Notes: generated by a model not told the origin, from the letters alone. Shown: positions 18,651 to 23,749, counted from the stretch's first letter. The stretch is 25,485 nucleotides of DNA from JBEKZQ01 sp049509675 (GCA_049509675.1 JBEKZQ010000016.1:1-25485); one strand, 5' to 3'. Numbers and translations are program-made.

Positions 18651-18863
18651 GGGTCTCCGGAGGTTCTCCCTTGCTGGAGCATTTCGCACGTTTCTTCGGT
18701 TTGCACCGTCTTGCAGACAATTCCGTTTCGGCTGTCGCTCGCTTGGTTGGGGTAATCTTGTTTCGCTGCATGTCTGTGTCTTGAACGTTTTCATAACAGA
18801 GTGTGGTTCGCAGATTATTCTCAAGGAAATCGCCCTAGCACTTGGCGGTTTCCACGGCCTCGA
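18651..18863. other. Boundary segment before the array
   Basis: No convincing gene is seen. The minus strand has a 124-residue frame (18771-18397) starting MQRNKITPTKR with a basic N-terminus, but most of it is antisense to the protease fragment. The plus frame continues from the protease fragment without recognisable content. The segment marks the transition to the CTGATGTC array. Confidence 0.35.
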
Positions 18864-18871
18864 CTGATGTC
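18864..18871 (+). repeat. CTGATGTC junction motif, copy 1
   Basis: The context is CGACTGATGTCTT. It is the leftmost copy. Its TGA ends the frame running on from the protease fragment, and it lies 40 nt before the next start at 18912. Its ATG is in frame with that gene and would add 14 residues, but the ribosome site favours 18912. Confidence 0.9.
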
Positions 18872-18911
18872 TTACAACCGGATTCACCAACAACCAAACG
18901 GAGAACGAACG

Positions 18912-19361
18912 ATGAACGCCAAAGCCCTGCTTGCCAAAGCGTGGAAGAACGAAGACGCCGATCTCTCGCCCGGTCGCCACTACATCGACGAAGAGTTCGT
19001 TGTCCGGCTCACCGGCAGCGTGGAGAAGCTCGGCGACGAAATGGTCGCCCCCACGGTTTCCATTCCGCTGATCGCCGTGCTTGCCCTGTTCTGGGAGAAG
19101 TGCGGGGTTGTGCGGGAACATGCCCTCGCCATGTTGCGAGAGGCGTTGCAGGAGGCCATGACCACCAAGGTCAAAGAGGACAAGCACATCAAGGAGCGGA
19201 TCAAGGACGTCGACGAGGCAATCAAAGCGATTCGGCAAGACTTGATCGCCAGCCTGCCCAAGATGCACCGGGAAGGCAAGGTGTTGATCGACGGTCTGCA
19301 GGTCGACGTCATGCCGCTGGCAGCGGTGCCGGAGTCCATCGGGGAATTGGTGGCAGCGTAG
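18912..19361 (+). CDS. Hypothetical protein, first gene of the array
   Basis: This 149-residue protein is not one I recognise. It has no signal peptide. One mildly hydrophobic stretch (APTVSIPLIAVLALFW, about residues 45-60) could be a buried helix. A charged, probably helical segment follows at about 75-120 (MTTKVKEDKHIKERIKDVDEAIKAIRQDL). The ATG at 18912 has CGGAGAACG upstream. The in-frame ATG inside the junction motif (18869) would give a longer form. It is followed by 171 nt containing a strong hairpin before the next junction motif. Confidence 0.75.
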   Translation: MNAKALLAKAWKNEDADLSPGRHYIDEEFVVRLTGSVEKLGDEMVAPTVSIPLIAVLALFWEKCGVVREHALAMLREALQEAMTTKVKEDKHIKERIKDVDEAIKAIRQDLIASLPKMHREGKVLIDGLQVDVMPLAAVPESIGELVAA

Positions 19362-19434
19362 TCCTGTGCAGGCGGCAGAGCGGCTGGCTTCAGCCCGCCT
19401 AGTTCAAGGCTTGCCAAATCCAAGCCCCGGCAGC

Positions 19435-19536
19435 ATGAAGCCCCATCTTTCCGGCATGGCCGGAAAGACGGGGCGGAAGTTGGCGGATTTTGGCGGAACT
19501 TGGCCTACCGTGCCTGTGCCTGGCAAAACCGACTGA
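19435..19536 (+). CDS. Possible 33-residue ORF ending in the motif
   Basis: The frame from ATG 19435 (MKPHLSGMAGKTG...) ends at the TGA inside junction motif copy 2. No ribosome site is visible, and most of the first half is encoded by a strong hairpin (19440-19474). The segment may instead be non-coding. It is listed because its stop coincides with the motif, as for other array genes. Confidence 0.25.
   Translation: MKPHLSGMAGKTGRKLADFGGTWPTVPVPGKTD
19440..19474. other. 35-nt hairpin, 16-bp stem, loop ATG
   Basis: GCCCCATCTTTCCGGC (19440-19455) pairs with GCCGGAAAGACGGGGC (19459-19474) with a single mismatch and a 3-nt loop. No T-tract follows, so it is not an obvious terminator. The same geometry occurs at 22021-22055. 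Confidence 0.85.
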
Positions 19537-19540
19537 TGTC
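19533..19540 (+). repeat. CTGATGTC junction motif, copy 2
   Basis: The context is CGACTGATGTCCA. It lies 47 nt before the start at 19588 and 172 nt after the stop of the previous annotated gene. Its TGA closes the small frame from 19435. Confidence 0.9.
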
Positions 19541-19587
19541 CAGCCTACGCAGACGAACGTCCTCGAAACGACCGAAGGGGCCAGATA

Positions 19588-19809
19588 ATGCCAAAGAAAC
19601 CCGAGACCAAGCGATTCACCGTCGAGGTGAAGGAACTGTGGTGCCACGCCGTTGAGGTAAAGCTTCCCGCCAACGCAACCAGGCAGCAAATCATCGACGC
19701 TGCCAACGAGAAGATTGCGACGGGCGACGACGGCGACAACACAGAATACGACTACACGCTCGACTCTGATAAGTGGAACGTGCGGGATGAGGGCGGCAAC
19801 CTCCTGTAG
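19588..19809 (+). CDS. Hypothetical small acidic protein
   Basis: This 73-residue protein (MPKKPETKRFTVEVKELW...) is of unknown family. The N-terminus is basic and the rest is acidic, with GDDGDNTEYDYTLDSD near residues 46-61. The alternating pattern FTVEVKELWCHAVEVKLP suggests beta strands, and ATRQQIIDAANEKI a helix. GAAGGGGCC precedes the ATG. The gene at 19812 begins 2 nt after its stop with no junction motif between them, so they appear to form one two-gene unit. Confidence 0.72.
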   Translation: MPKKPETKRFTVEVKELWCHAVEVKLPANATRQQIIDAANEKIATGDDGDNTEYDYTLDSDKWNVRDEGGNLL

Positions 19810-19811
19810 CC

Positions 19812-19967
19812 GTGCCCGGCAATCCTGTGCAGCCACGCCGCAAGGCCAGGAACGTCACCGAGGCCCGTGCGAAGGCCCTGGAGCTTGCGCCCAATGAGGT
19901 GTTCTGCGAACACGACGCCGAGTACAAGACCGGTTCGGTCGTCCAGTCGAAGCACTCCGGCGGCTGA
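19812..19967 (+). CDS. Small basic hypothetical protein (51 aa, GTG start)
   Basis: The frame opens with GTG at 19812, 2 nt after the preceding stop, and ends at the TGA of junction motif copy 3. It encodes 51 residues starting (V)PGNPVQPRRKARNVTEARAKALEL, with two Cys-free basic segments and a single Cys near the middle (EVFCEHDAEY). No ATG alternative exists. GAGGGCGG about 20 nt upstream is a weak ribosome site, so coupling to the upstream gene is likely. The protein-like composition and the exact fit between two neighbours support it, but the family is unknown. Confidence 0.55.
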   Translation: MPGNPVQPRRKARNVTEARAKALELAPNEVFCEHDAEYKTGSVVQSKHSGG

Positions 19968-19971
19968 TGTC
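19964..19971 (+). repeat. CTGATGTC junction motif, copy 3
   Basis: The context is CGGCTGATGTCCT. Its TGA is the stop codon of the 51-residue ORF, and the next start (20003) is 31 nt downstream. The ATG of the motif is in frame with that gene. Confidence 0.9.
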
Positions 19972-20002
19972 CTCAATTTCCGAAACTTCTGGGAACGAAA
20001 AG

Positions 20003-20134
20003 ATGAAAAACGGATGCGAGTATTGCAGCAAGCCATTCAATCGACCGGACGGTAGGTTCGTCTGCCCGTACTGCGGCAAGGTATGGAACCCCAAGCCGAA
20101 GAAGAAGCCGAAGCCGAAGAAGAACGGCGGCTGA
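20003..20134 (+). CDS. 43-residue zinc-ribbon protein
   Basis: The sequence opens MKNGCEYCSKPF and contains FVCPYCGKVW, giving a CxxC-x15-CxxC zinc-ribbon knuckle pair (residues 5-8 and 24-27). A Lys/Pro tail (PKPKKKPKPKKNGG) follows. GGGAACG lies about 9 nt before the ATG. The stop is the TGA of junction motif copy 4. A mini zinc-ribbon with a basic tail suggests nucleic-acid or ribosome binding, but this is inference and I know no named family. It is a complete protein, not a fragment, judged by start, ribosome site and stop. An upstream in-frame ATG within motif copy 3 would add 12 residues. Confidence 0.72.
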   Translation: MKNGCEYCSKPFNRPDGRFVCPYCGKVWNPKPKKKPKPKKNGG

Positions 20135-20138
20135 TGTC
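20131..20138 (+). repeat. CTGATGTC junction motif, copy 4
   Basis: The context is CGGCTGATGTCGC. Its TGA is the stop of the zinc-ribbon gene. The next well-placed ATG (20261) is 122 nt away, the longest motif-to-gene distance in the array. Confidence 0.9.
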
Positions 20139-20165
20139 GCATATCTACCGGCTTGGCCTGTTTCT

Positions 20166-20255
20166 GTGTCACTCGCTGTCACGGGGCCACCGCCCACAGC
20201 GCACGACATCAATGCGTTGCTGGGCGGGCCGATCTTCCAGCAGAACAAAGGATAA
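20166..20255 (+). CDS. Possible 29-residue ORF
   Basis: A frame from GTG 20166 ends at TAA 20253-20255 and closes with TAHDINALLGGPIFQQNKG, which looks protein-like. There is no ATG and no clear ribosome site. It could be the C-terminal remnant of a deleted gene in this otherwise empty 120-nt segment. Confidence 0.25.
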   Translation: MSLAVTGPPPTAHDINALLGGPIFQQNKG

Positions 20256-20284
20256 CCGCCATGTGAAACTCGAAGAAACCGTCT

Positions 20285-20449
20285 GTGCAGAGTGTTCTGG
20301 AGGCCGTGAATGAGTTCTTGGAGCAAGGCATTCGTAGCGGGGCCTGGGAAGGCTTGGGCGGCACCAGCAGCAACCATACCGCCGTGGAAGAAGCCACCAT
20401 CTTGCGGTCACACCTTGGCCGAATCCTGGATGCCGAAACGACCGGCTGA
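20285..20449 (+). CDS. Small hypothetical protein with uncertain start
   Basis: The frame ending at the TGA of junction motif copy 5 reads KKPSVQSVLEAVNEFLEQG and later EEATILRSHLGRILDAETTG, clearly protein-like and helical. The best-placed start is ATG 20261, with AAAGGA about 8 nt upstream. However, its second codon is TGA, followed by an open frame of 60 codons to the motif. I use the in-frame GTG at 20285, which gives 54 residues. The alternatives are a point nonsense mutation that leaves an otherwise intact gene, or initiation at another non-ATG codon. The family is unknown. Confidence 0.5.
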   Translation: MQSVLEAVNEFLEQGIRSGAWEGLGGTSSNHTAVEEATILRSHLGRILDAETTG

Positions 20450-20453
20450 TGTC
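20446..20453 (+). repeat. CTGATGTC junction motif, copy 5
   Basis: The context is CGGCTGATGTCTT. Its TGA ends the preceding small gene, and the next start (20478) is 24 nt downstream with AAAGGA in between. Confidence 0.9.
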
Positions 20454-20477
20454 TTTTCGGTGGAAAGGACCAAGCCA

Positions 20478-20798
20478 ATGGAAACCACCGAAACCACCGT
20501 CGTCATCTTCCGCATGGACAAAGAGGGCATCGTCTTCGCCCTGTTTCCCGAGTTGCCCGCCGACAATTACGGCGTCTATTGTACCTCTTTCCAACATATT
20601 GGCCAGCATTGCGCCGCCGATTACTACGGCTGCGTTGCCGAAAGCCGACCAGCTACCCCGGCAGAATACGCCGAATTGGAAGCCGAACTCCGCCAGCGGG
20701 GATATGACTTGGAAATCCGACTGCGGGCGACGTATGCGATGCACCAACAGCGGCGGCAGTTGGCGGCTGATGTCGTGGCCGTGGAGGCAACAACATGA
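20478..20798 (+). CDS. Conserved hypothetical, mobile-element-associated family
   Basis: This 106-residue protein begins METTETTVVIFRMDKEG and continues IVFALFPELPADNYG, YCTSFQHIGQHCAADYYGC and TPAEYAELEAELRQRGYDLEIR. The pattern of VIFR-K-x-G-x-(V/I)FALFPE, then Y-QH-GQHxxADY, then AEYxxLxxELxxxGY is one I recognise from small conserved proteins carried on plasmids and integrative elements in several phyla. This is a memory-based family call without a known function. Its last codons contain junction motif copy 6 in a different frame (Ala-Asp-Val). The stop overlaps the next start (ATGA at 20795), so it is coupled to the next gene. Confidence 0.85.
   Translation: METTETTVVIFRMDKEGIVFALFPELPADNYGVYCTSFQHIGQHCAADYYGCVAESRPATPAEYAELEAELRQRGYDLEIRLRATYAMHQQRRQLAADVVAVEATT
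20767..20774 (+). repeat. CTGATGTC junction motif, copy 6 (inside a gene)
   Basis: The context is CGGCTGATGTCGT. Here the motif lies inside the coding sequence and is read as Ala-Asp-Val, so its TGA is not a stop. It lies 20 nt before the next start (20795). It is the only copy fully inside an intact annotated gene. Confidence 0.9.
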
Positions 20799-21064
20799 AA
20801 TTTCCGCTCGGTCAGATCGTCGGTACGCCTGCCGCACTGAAGGCCATCGCCGAAGCCGGTCAATCGCCCGAATTCTTCTTGGTGAAGCACGTCAGCGGCG
20901 ATTGGGGCGAGGTCGGCGACGAAGACAAACGGCTGAACGACGAAGCCCTGGTCAGCGGGGAGCGCCTGCTGTCGGCCTATCGGACGCTCCGCAATGTCCG
21001 AATCTGGGTCATTACCGAGGCTGACCGAAGCTCGACTTGTTGTTTGTTCCCTTCCGAGTATTGA
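20795..21064 (+). CDS. Conserved hypothetical, plasmid/ICE-type family
   Basis: This 89-residue protein reads MKFPLGQIVGTPAALKAIAEAGQSPEFFL, then HVSGDWGEV...DEDKRLNDEAL, RLLSAYRT and VWVITEADR-like IRIWVITEADRSSTCCLFPSEY. The order LGxIVxTPxAL, AGQSPxxFLxxHVxGDWG, and ITEADRS...LPxEY is that of a small family common on plasmids and integrative elements. From memory, database names such as restriction subunit M have been attached to it without evidence. Function is unknown. ATGA overlap with the preceding gene indicates coupling. Pairing of these two families supports mobile-element ancestry for the array. Confidence 0.87.
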   Translation: MKFPLGQIVGTPAALKAIAEAGQSPEFFLVKHVSGDWGEVGDEDKRLNDEALVSGERLLSAYRTLRNVRIWVITEADRSSTCCLFPSEY

Positions 21065-21072
21065 AGCGCCGA

Positions 21073-21080
21073 CTGATGTC
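21073..21080 (+). repeat. CTGATGTC junction motif, copy 7
   Basis: The context is CGACTGATGTCCT. It lies 8 nt after the stop of the preceding gene rather than overlapping it, and 44 nt before the start at 21125. Confidence 0.9.
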
Positions 21081-21124
21081 CTACAGGCGAAGCCGAAACA
21101 ACGAACACAACCATAGGTGCCAGC

Positions 21125-21994
21125 ATGGGCTTGACAATCCACTGGTCTTTCCAAGGCCCGAAAACGAAGGCCGAAACCAAGGCCATCATCGAGAAGCTGC
21201 GGCAGCGGGCAATGGACCTGCCCTTTGAGTCGGTTGGCGAAATTGCCCAGTTCAAGGGCAAAGACGCCCAGTTCAGCCAAGACCCCGACGAACCCTTCCG
21301 CTGGCTGAAAATCCAGGCCCGGGAAACCGTGTGGAGCAAGGATGGCAGGTTGGGATGGGACTTCCCGGCGAAGGAAATCATCGGATTCCAGATTCTCGTC
21401 GCCCCCGGCAGAGAGCCGATGGAAGTGTTCCTGGCGACGTATGCGAAGACGATTACCGTCAAGGACGATTGGAACAGACGGAAGCGGCTTCGCACCAACC
21501 GGCACGACTGGTCGGGGGAAGCATTTTGCAAGACCCAGTACGCCAGCAATCCCAAATGCGGAGGCATTCCCAATTTCCTCCGGGCGCACCTGAGCGTCAT
21601 TCACCTGCTCGACCGAATCGGCGCACTGCCGACGATGAAGGTCGATGTCAACGACGAAGGAAAATACGGCCGCAGCCACTATACCGACGATCCGTGGGCG
21701 AAAGAGCGGGTCTACACCTGGCACGAAGGCAAGTACGACGTGAAGGCCCTGGTGGAAGAGGTCGGCGAGTGGAACGAGATGATCGCCGCCACTTTCGGGG
21801 CAATCAACGACGTGCTCAAGGCGAGCGGGTCGGCCCTCGCCTTGGAATCGCCGATTTCTGCGTTCCCTGATTTCGAGCACCTTGAGTTCAAGGGCCAGCA
21901 GAACCATCAGTATCTCGGCCCTTTCCTGCAAGCCATGAAGCAACTGGCGGACCAGCAGCGGGCGGCGGCCAAGAATATCAGCGGAACGGCCTGA
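21125..21994 (+). CDS. Conserved planctomycete-type hypothetical protein (289 aa)
   Basis: The protein begins MGLTIHWSFQGPKTKAETKAIIEKLRQ and contains DLPFESVGEI, FRWLKIQA, WSGEAFCKTQYASNPKCGG, FLRAHLSVIHLLDR, VEEVGEWN and FPDFEHLEFKG. I recognise it as a recurrent hypothetical family, frequent in planctomycetes, without a known function. The CKTQYASNPxCGG segment has two Cys that could matter for folding or metal binding. It is soluble, with no signal or membrane helix. The ATG is followed by a good open frame, but the upstream AACCATAGGTGCCAGC is only a moderate ribosome site. Its stop is the TGA of junction motif copy 8. It is the second-largest array gene after the RuvB-like ATPase. Confidence 0.85.
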   Translation: MGLTIHWSFQGPKTKAETKAIIEKLRQRAMDLPFESVGEIAQFKGKDAQFSQDPDEPFRWLKIQARETVWSKDGRLGWDFPAKEIIGFQILVAPGREPMEVFLATYAKTITVKDDWNRRKRLRTNRHDWSGEAFCKTQYASNPKCGGIPNFLRAHLSVIHLLDRIGALPTMKVDVNDEGKYGRSHYTDDPWAKERVYTWHEGKYDVKALVEEVGEWNEMIAATFGAINDVLKASGSALALESPISAFPDFEHLEFKGQQNHQYLGPFLQAMKQLADQQRAAAKNISGTA

Positions 21995-21998
21995 TGTC
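21991..21998 (+). repeat. CTGATGTC junction motif, copy 8
   Basis: The context is GGCCTGATGTCTT, one of the copies lacking the CGR lead. Its TGA is the stop of the 289-residue gene. It is followed after 73 nt by another copy (22072) with only a hairpin between them. Confidence 0.9.
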
Positions 21999-22020
21999 TT
22001 TGTCCCTCTCATCGCAGCGA

Positions 22021-22055
22021 GCCTCTCTCACCGCCACCCTGGCGGTGAGAGAGGC
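22021..22055. other. 35-nt perfect hairpin, 16-bp stem, loop CCC
   Basis: GCCTCTCTCACCGCCA (22021-22036) and TGGCGGTGAGAGAGGC (22040-22055) pair without mismatch around a 3-nt loop. It lies between two junction motifs 73 nt apart. No T-tract follows. A 25-codon frame starting at the ATG in copy 8 crosses it and ends at TAA just before copy 9; the hairpin dominates its content, so coding is doubtful. Confidence 0.9.
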
Positions 22056-22071
22056 GAGGAGCCCCAAGTAA

Positions 22072-22079
22072 CTGATGTC
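22072..22079 (+). repeat. CTGATGTC junction motif, copy 9
   Basis: The context is TAACTGATGTCCT. A TAA stop directly abuts the motif. The next start (22102) is 22 nt downstream with AAAGGAG in between. Confidence 0.9.
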
Positions 22080-22101
22080 CTTGCGATAAAGGAGAAACCG
22101 C

Positions 22102-22338
22102 ATGATACTCGAAAACCTGTGTGCAAAGGATGAGGCTGACTTTTGGGTCGCCACAATGCCGGGCGGCATGGTCGCCCTTACCCCCATATCGGCAGACGCC
22201 AACAAAGCCTGCGATGTCGGTGTCATCGACTACGAGGAATGGCAGGTAATCGGCGGTTCCATCATGGTCGATCATCGCATGGCCGATGATCTGATTCGCC
22301 ACCTCCAAGAAGATGGGTTCACTATCGTCGAAGAGTGA
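22102..22338 (+). CDS. Small hypothetical protein (78 aa)
   Basis: The protein starts MILENLCAKDEADFWVATMPGGMVALTPISADANKA and ends HLQEDGFTIVEE. It is acidic, soluble and of unknown family. AAAGGAGAAACCGC is an excellent ribosome site for the ATG at 22102. Its stop is followed by 98 nt without a gene before the next junction motif, so the motif is more distant here than usual. This suggests either 3' UTR sequence or a lost gene segment. Confidence 0.75.
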   Translation: MILENLCAKDEADFWVATMPGGMVALTPISADANKACDVGVIDYEEWQVIGGSIMVDHRMADDLIRHLQEDGFTIVEE

Positions 22339-22436
22339 CGGTTGGCAAAGCTGAGTTCGCCCGCTGACCACGTTGTTCAATCCGCCAAATCCCGAAGGCG
22401 GTTTCGGTAATGGCGGCGTCGATCCTCGCTGGCCGG

Positions 22437-22444
22437 CTGATGTC
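22437..22444 (+). repeat. CTGATGTC junction motif, copy 10
   Basis: The context is CCGGCTGATGTCTTCCGG, so CCGG on each side could form a short stem around it. It is 98 nt after the preceding stop and 35 nt before the start at 22480. Confidence 0.9.
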
Positions 22445-22479
22445 TTCCGGGAAACATTCCCAACCACCACGAGGAAAAC

Positions 22480-22692
22480 ATGATCCGCATCACCATTGAC
22501 ACCGACCGGCCCGAATATGCCGGGGCTGCAAAATGGTTTGAAGTGGCCCGAGTTCTTCGTGACCTGGCCGACAAGTGCGAGCAACCCATGCGGGAGAAGT
22601 GCCGAGTTCCGATGATCCTGAAGAAGCAGGGCGGCGATGCCAAGCGGGTGCTGCTCTTCGGCGTTGATCTGACCGCGGTGGATAACGACTGA
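22480..22692 (+). CDS. Small hypothetical protein (70 aa)
   Basis: The protein reads MIRITIDTDRPEYAG and continues WFEVARVLRDLADKCEQP, then VLLFGVDLTAVDND. The pattern is strand, helix, strand; the short helix is amphipathic. It is of unknown family and has no signal peptide. GAGGAAAAC precedes the ATG. The stop is the TGA of junction motif copy 11. A role in binding is possible but unsupported. Confidence 0.75.
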   Translation: MIRITIDTDRPEYAGAAKWFEVARVLRDLADKCEQPMREKCRVPMILKKQGGDAKRVLLFGVDLTAVDND

Positions 22693-22696
22693 TGTC
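22689..22696 (+). repeat. CTGATGTC junction motif, copy 11
   Basis: The context is CGACTGATGTCTT. Its TGA is the stop of the 70-residue gene, and the next ATG (22715) is 18 nt away. A 9-codon frame from the motif's ATG ends in a TGA that overlaps the ATG at 22715. Confidence 0.9.
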
Positions 22697-22714
22697 TTGG
22701 CTTTGGAGGAAAAC

Positions 22715-22933
22715 ATGAAGAAACTGCGACAGATCGAATACTACCGGCTCTGGCCGGGTAACGGCGGGGACAGCGGCACTTGGGATACCGACTTCGTCGA
22801 GATTCCTGCCGATACGCCCGAGGAGAAGGTGGACGAGGTGGCAAAGCGGGCAATCGCTCGTATCCCCTGGACCGATGAAGTCCCCATCGCCACCGGTATC
22901 TACCACGTTCCTGCCTTGGACGAAGACGACTGA
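22715..22933 (+). CDS. Small acidic hypothetical protein (72 aa)
   Basis: The protein reads MKKLRQIEYYRLWPGNGGDSGTWDTDFVEIP and continues TPEEKVDEVAKRAIARIPW and ends PALDEDD. The sequence suggests beta strands, one helix and an acidic tail. The family is unknown. GGAGG sits 6-7 nt before the ATG at 22715, the best ribosome site in the array, so the in-frame TTG at 22697 is not used. The stop is the TGA of junction motif copy 12. Confidence 0.77.
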   Translation: MKKLRQIEYYRLWPGNGGDSGTWDTDFVEIPADTPEEKVDEVAKRAIARIPWTDEVPIATGIYHVPALDEDD

Positions 22934-22937
22934 TGTC
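22930..22937 (+). repeat. CTGATGTC junction motif, copy 12
   Basis: The context is CGACTGATGTCTT. Its TGA is the stop of the preceding gene, and the next start (22963) is 25 nt downstream. Its ATG is in frame with that gene and would extend it by ten residues. Confidence 0.9.
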
Positions 22938-22962
22938 TTGTACGCAGAGAAAGGAAATCACC

Positions 22963-23376
22963 ATGAAAACCCACGGCCTTCCCGAAACACTCTGGTTCGT
23001 CGTCAGTCCCACGCCGACCTCGGAACTTGGCGACATCTGTTTCGAGTGCGATTTCGAGCGGTTCGCCTTACAGATTCGTGGTGGTCTCGACGAGCGGAAG
23101 ATTATCGGCATCTTCGCCGACGAAGTGGAGGCCAAGGAACTTGCTGAGAAACTGCTTCGGGCGATCCAGCAACCAACCGAGACGCCCGACACCCGAATCC
23201 GCAAGTCCCCGTGGCCCGAATGGTTTGCCACGCAGGAATCGCTTTCCGGCGTCGTGATCTGCAGCAAGACCACTGGCGAGAAAGTGGTGGTCGAGCCGCC
23301 AAGAGAGTGGGGACGGCATTGGGCGTGGAACATCACCGACGACGGCACCGGCATCGTGATCCGGCGGACGAAATGA
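22963..23376 (+). CDS. Hypothetical protein (137 aa)
   Basis: This protein starts MKTHGLPETLWFVVSPTPTSELG and includes FECDFERFALQIRGG, EVEAKELAEKLLRAIQQP and WAWNITDDGTGIVIRRTK. It appears to be a soluble alpha/beta protein with Cys-x-x-x-x-x-Cys-like spacing near residues 26-28 (no clear metal site). I do not recognise a family. AGAAAGGAAATC precedes the ATG at 22963, preferred over the in-motif ATG at 22933. Its stop overlaps the next start (ATGA at 23373), with no junction motif between them, so it forms a two-gene unit with the next gene. Confidence 0.77.
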   Translation: MKTHGLPETLWFVVSPTPTSELGDICFECDFERFALQIRGGLDERKIIGIFADEVEAKELAEKLLRAIQQPTETPDTRIRKSPWPEWFATQESLSGVVICSKTTGEKVVVEPPREWGRHWAWNITDDGTGIVIRRTK

Positions 23377-23741
23377 TCTGTTTTCCCATTTACCTCCTGG
23401 AACTCGGCGATGACCTTCTAGTCTGCTACCCCGCAGACAGGCGGGATATTGGCCATAGCGAGTTCTGGGAAACAACCGTCTCTCGACTTGTTGCCAAGCA
23501 CTACAAGATTCCGCAACGCTTGCTTGTCAACCTTCCTTATTGCCAGCGCAGGGCAAGAGTTGTCGACAACCGAGTGTATTACGGAGAACAACCGGATGCG
23601 AAGCTGCTCAGCCTGCTTCGGACGGTCCTGAGGAATAGCAAGTTGGTCTTCGTCCATGACGACCACGAGAAGCGGCTGAGGCACGACGTGGCCGAGTTCA
23701 AGAAACTGATGGACCGCTTCGTGATCCGGCGGACGCCGTGA
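23373..23741 (+). CDS. Hypothetical protein (122 aa), coupled to the previous gene
   Basis: This protein reads MICFPIYLLELGDDLLVCYPADRR and continues FWETTVSRLVAKHYKIPQRLLVNLPYCQRRARV, then KLLSLLRTVLRNSKLVFVHDDHEKRLRHDVAEFKKL. It is basic in the middle and helical at the end. The family is unknown. The start overlaps the previous stop (ATGA), so translation is probably coupled; no independent ribosome site is seen. The stop lies 8 nt before junction motif copy 13. Confidence 0.72.
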   Translation: MICFPIYLLELGDDLLVCYPADRRDIGHSEFWETTVSRLVAKHYKIPQRLLVNLPYCQRRARVVDNRVYYGEQPDAKLLSLLRTVLRNSKLVFVHDDHEKRLRHDVAEFKKLMDRFVIRRTP

Positions 23742-23749
23742 TTCGACGG

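Noticed and set aside
17719..18867. 382-residue + strand protein spanning the permease and protease fragments
   Set aside because: Its first half is antisense to the permease; only the part after about 18370 shows protein character, annotated as a protease fragment.
22021..22055. Intrinsic terminator
   Set aside because: The stem is strong, but no run of T follows on either strand, and genes of the same orientation continue after it.
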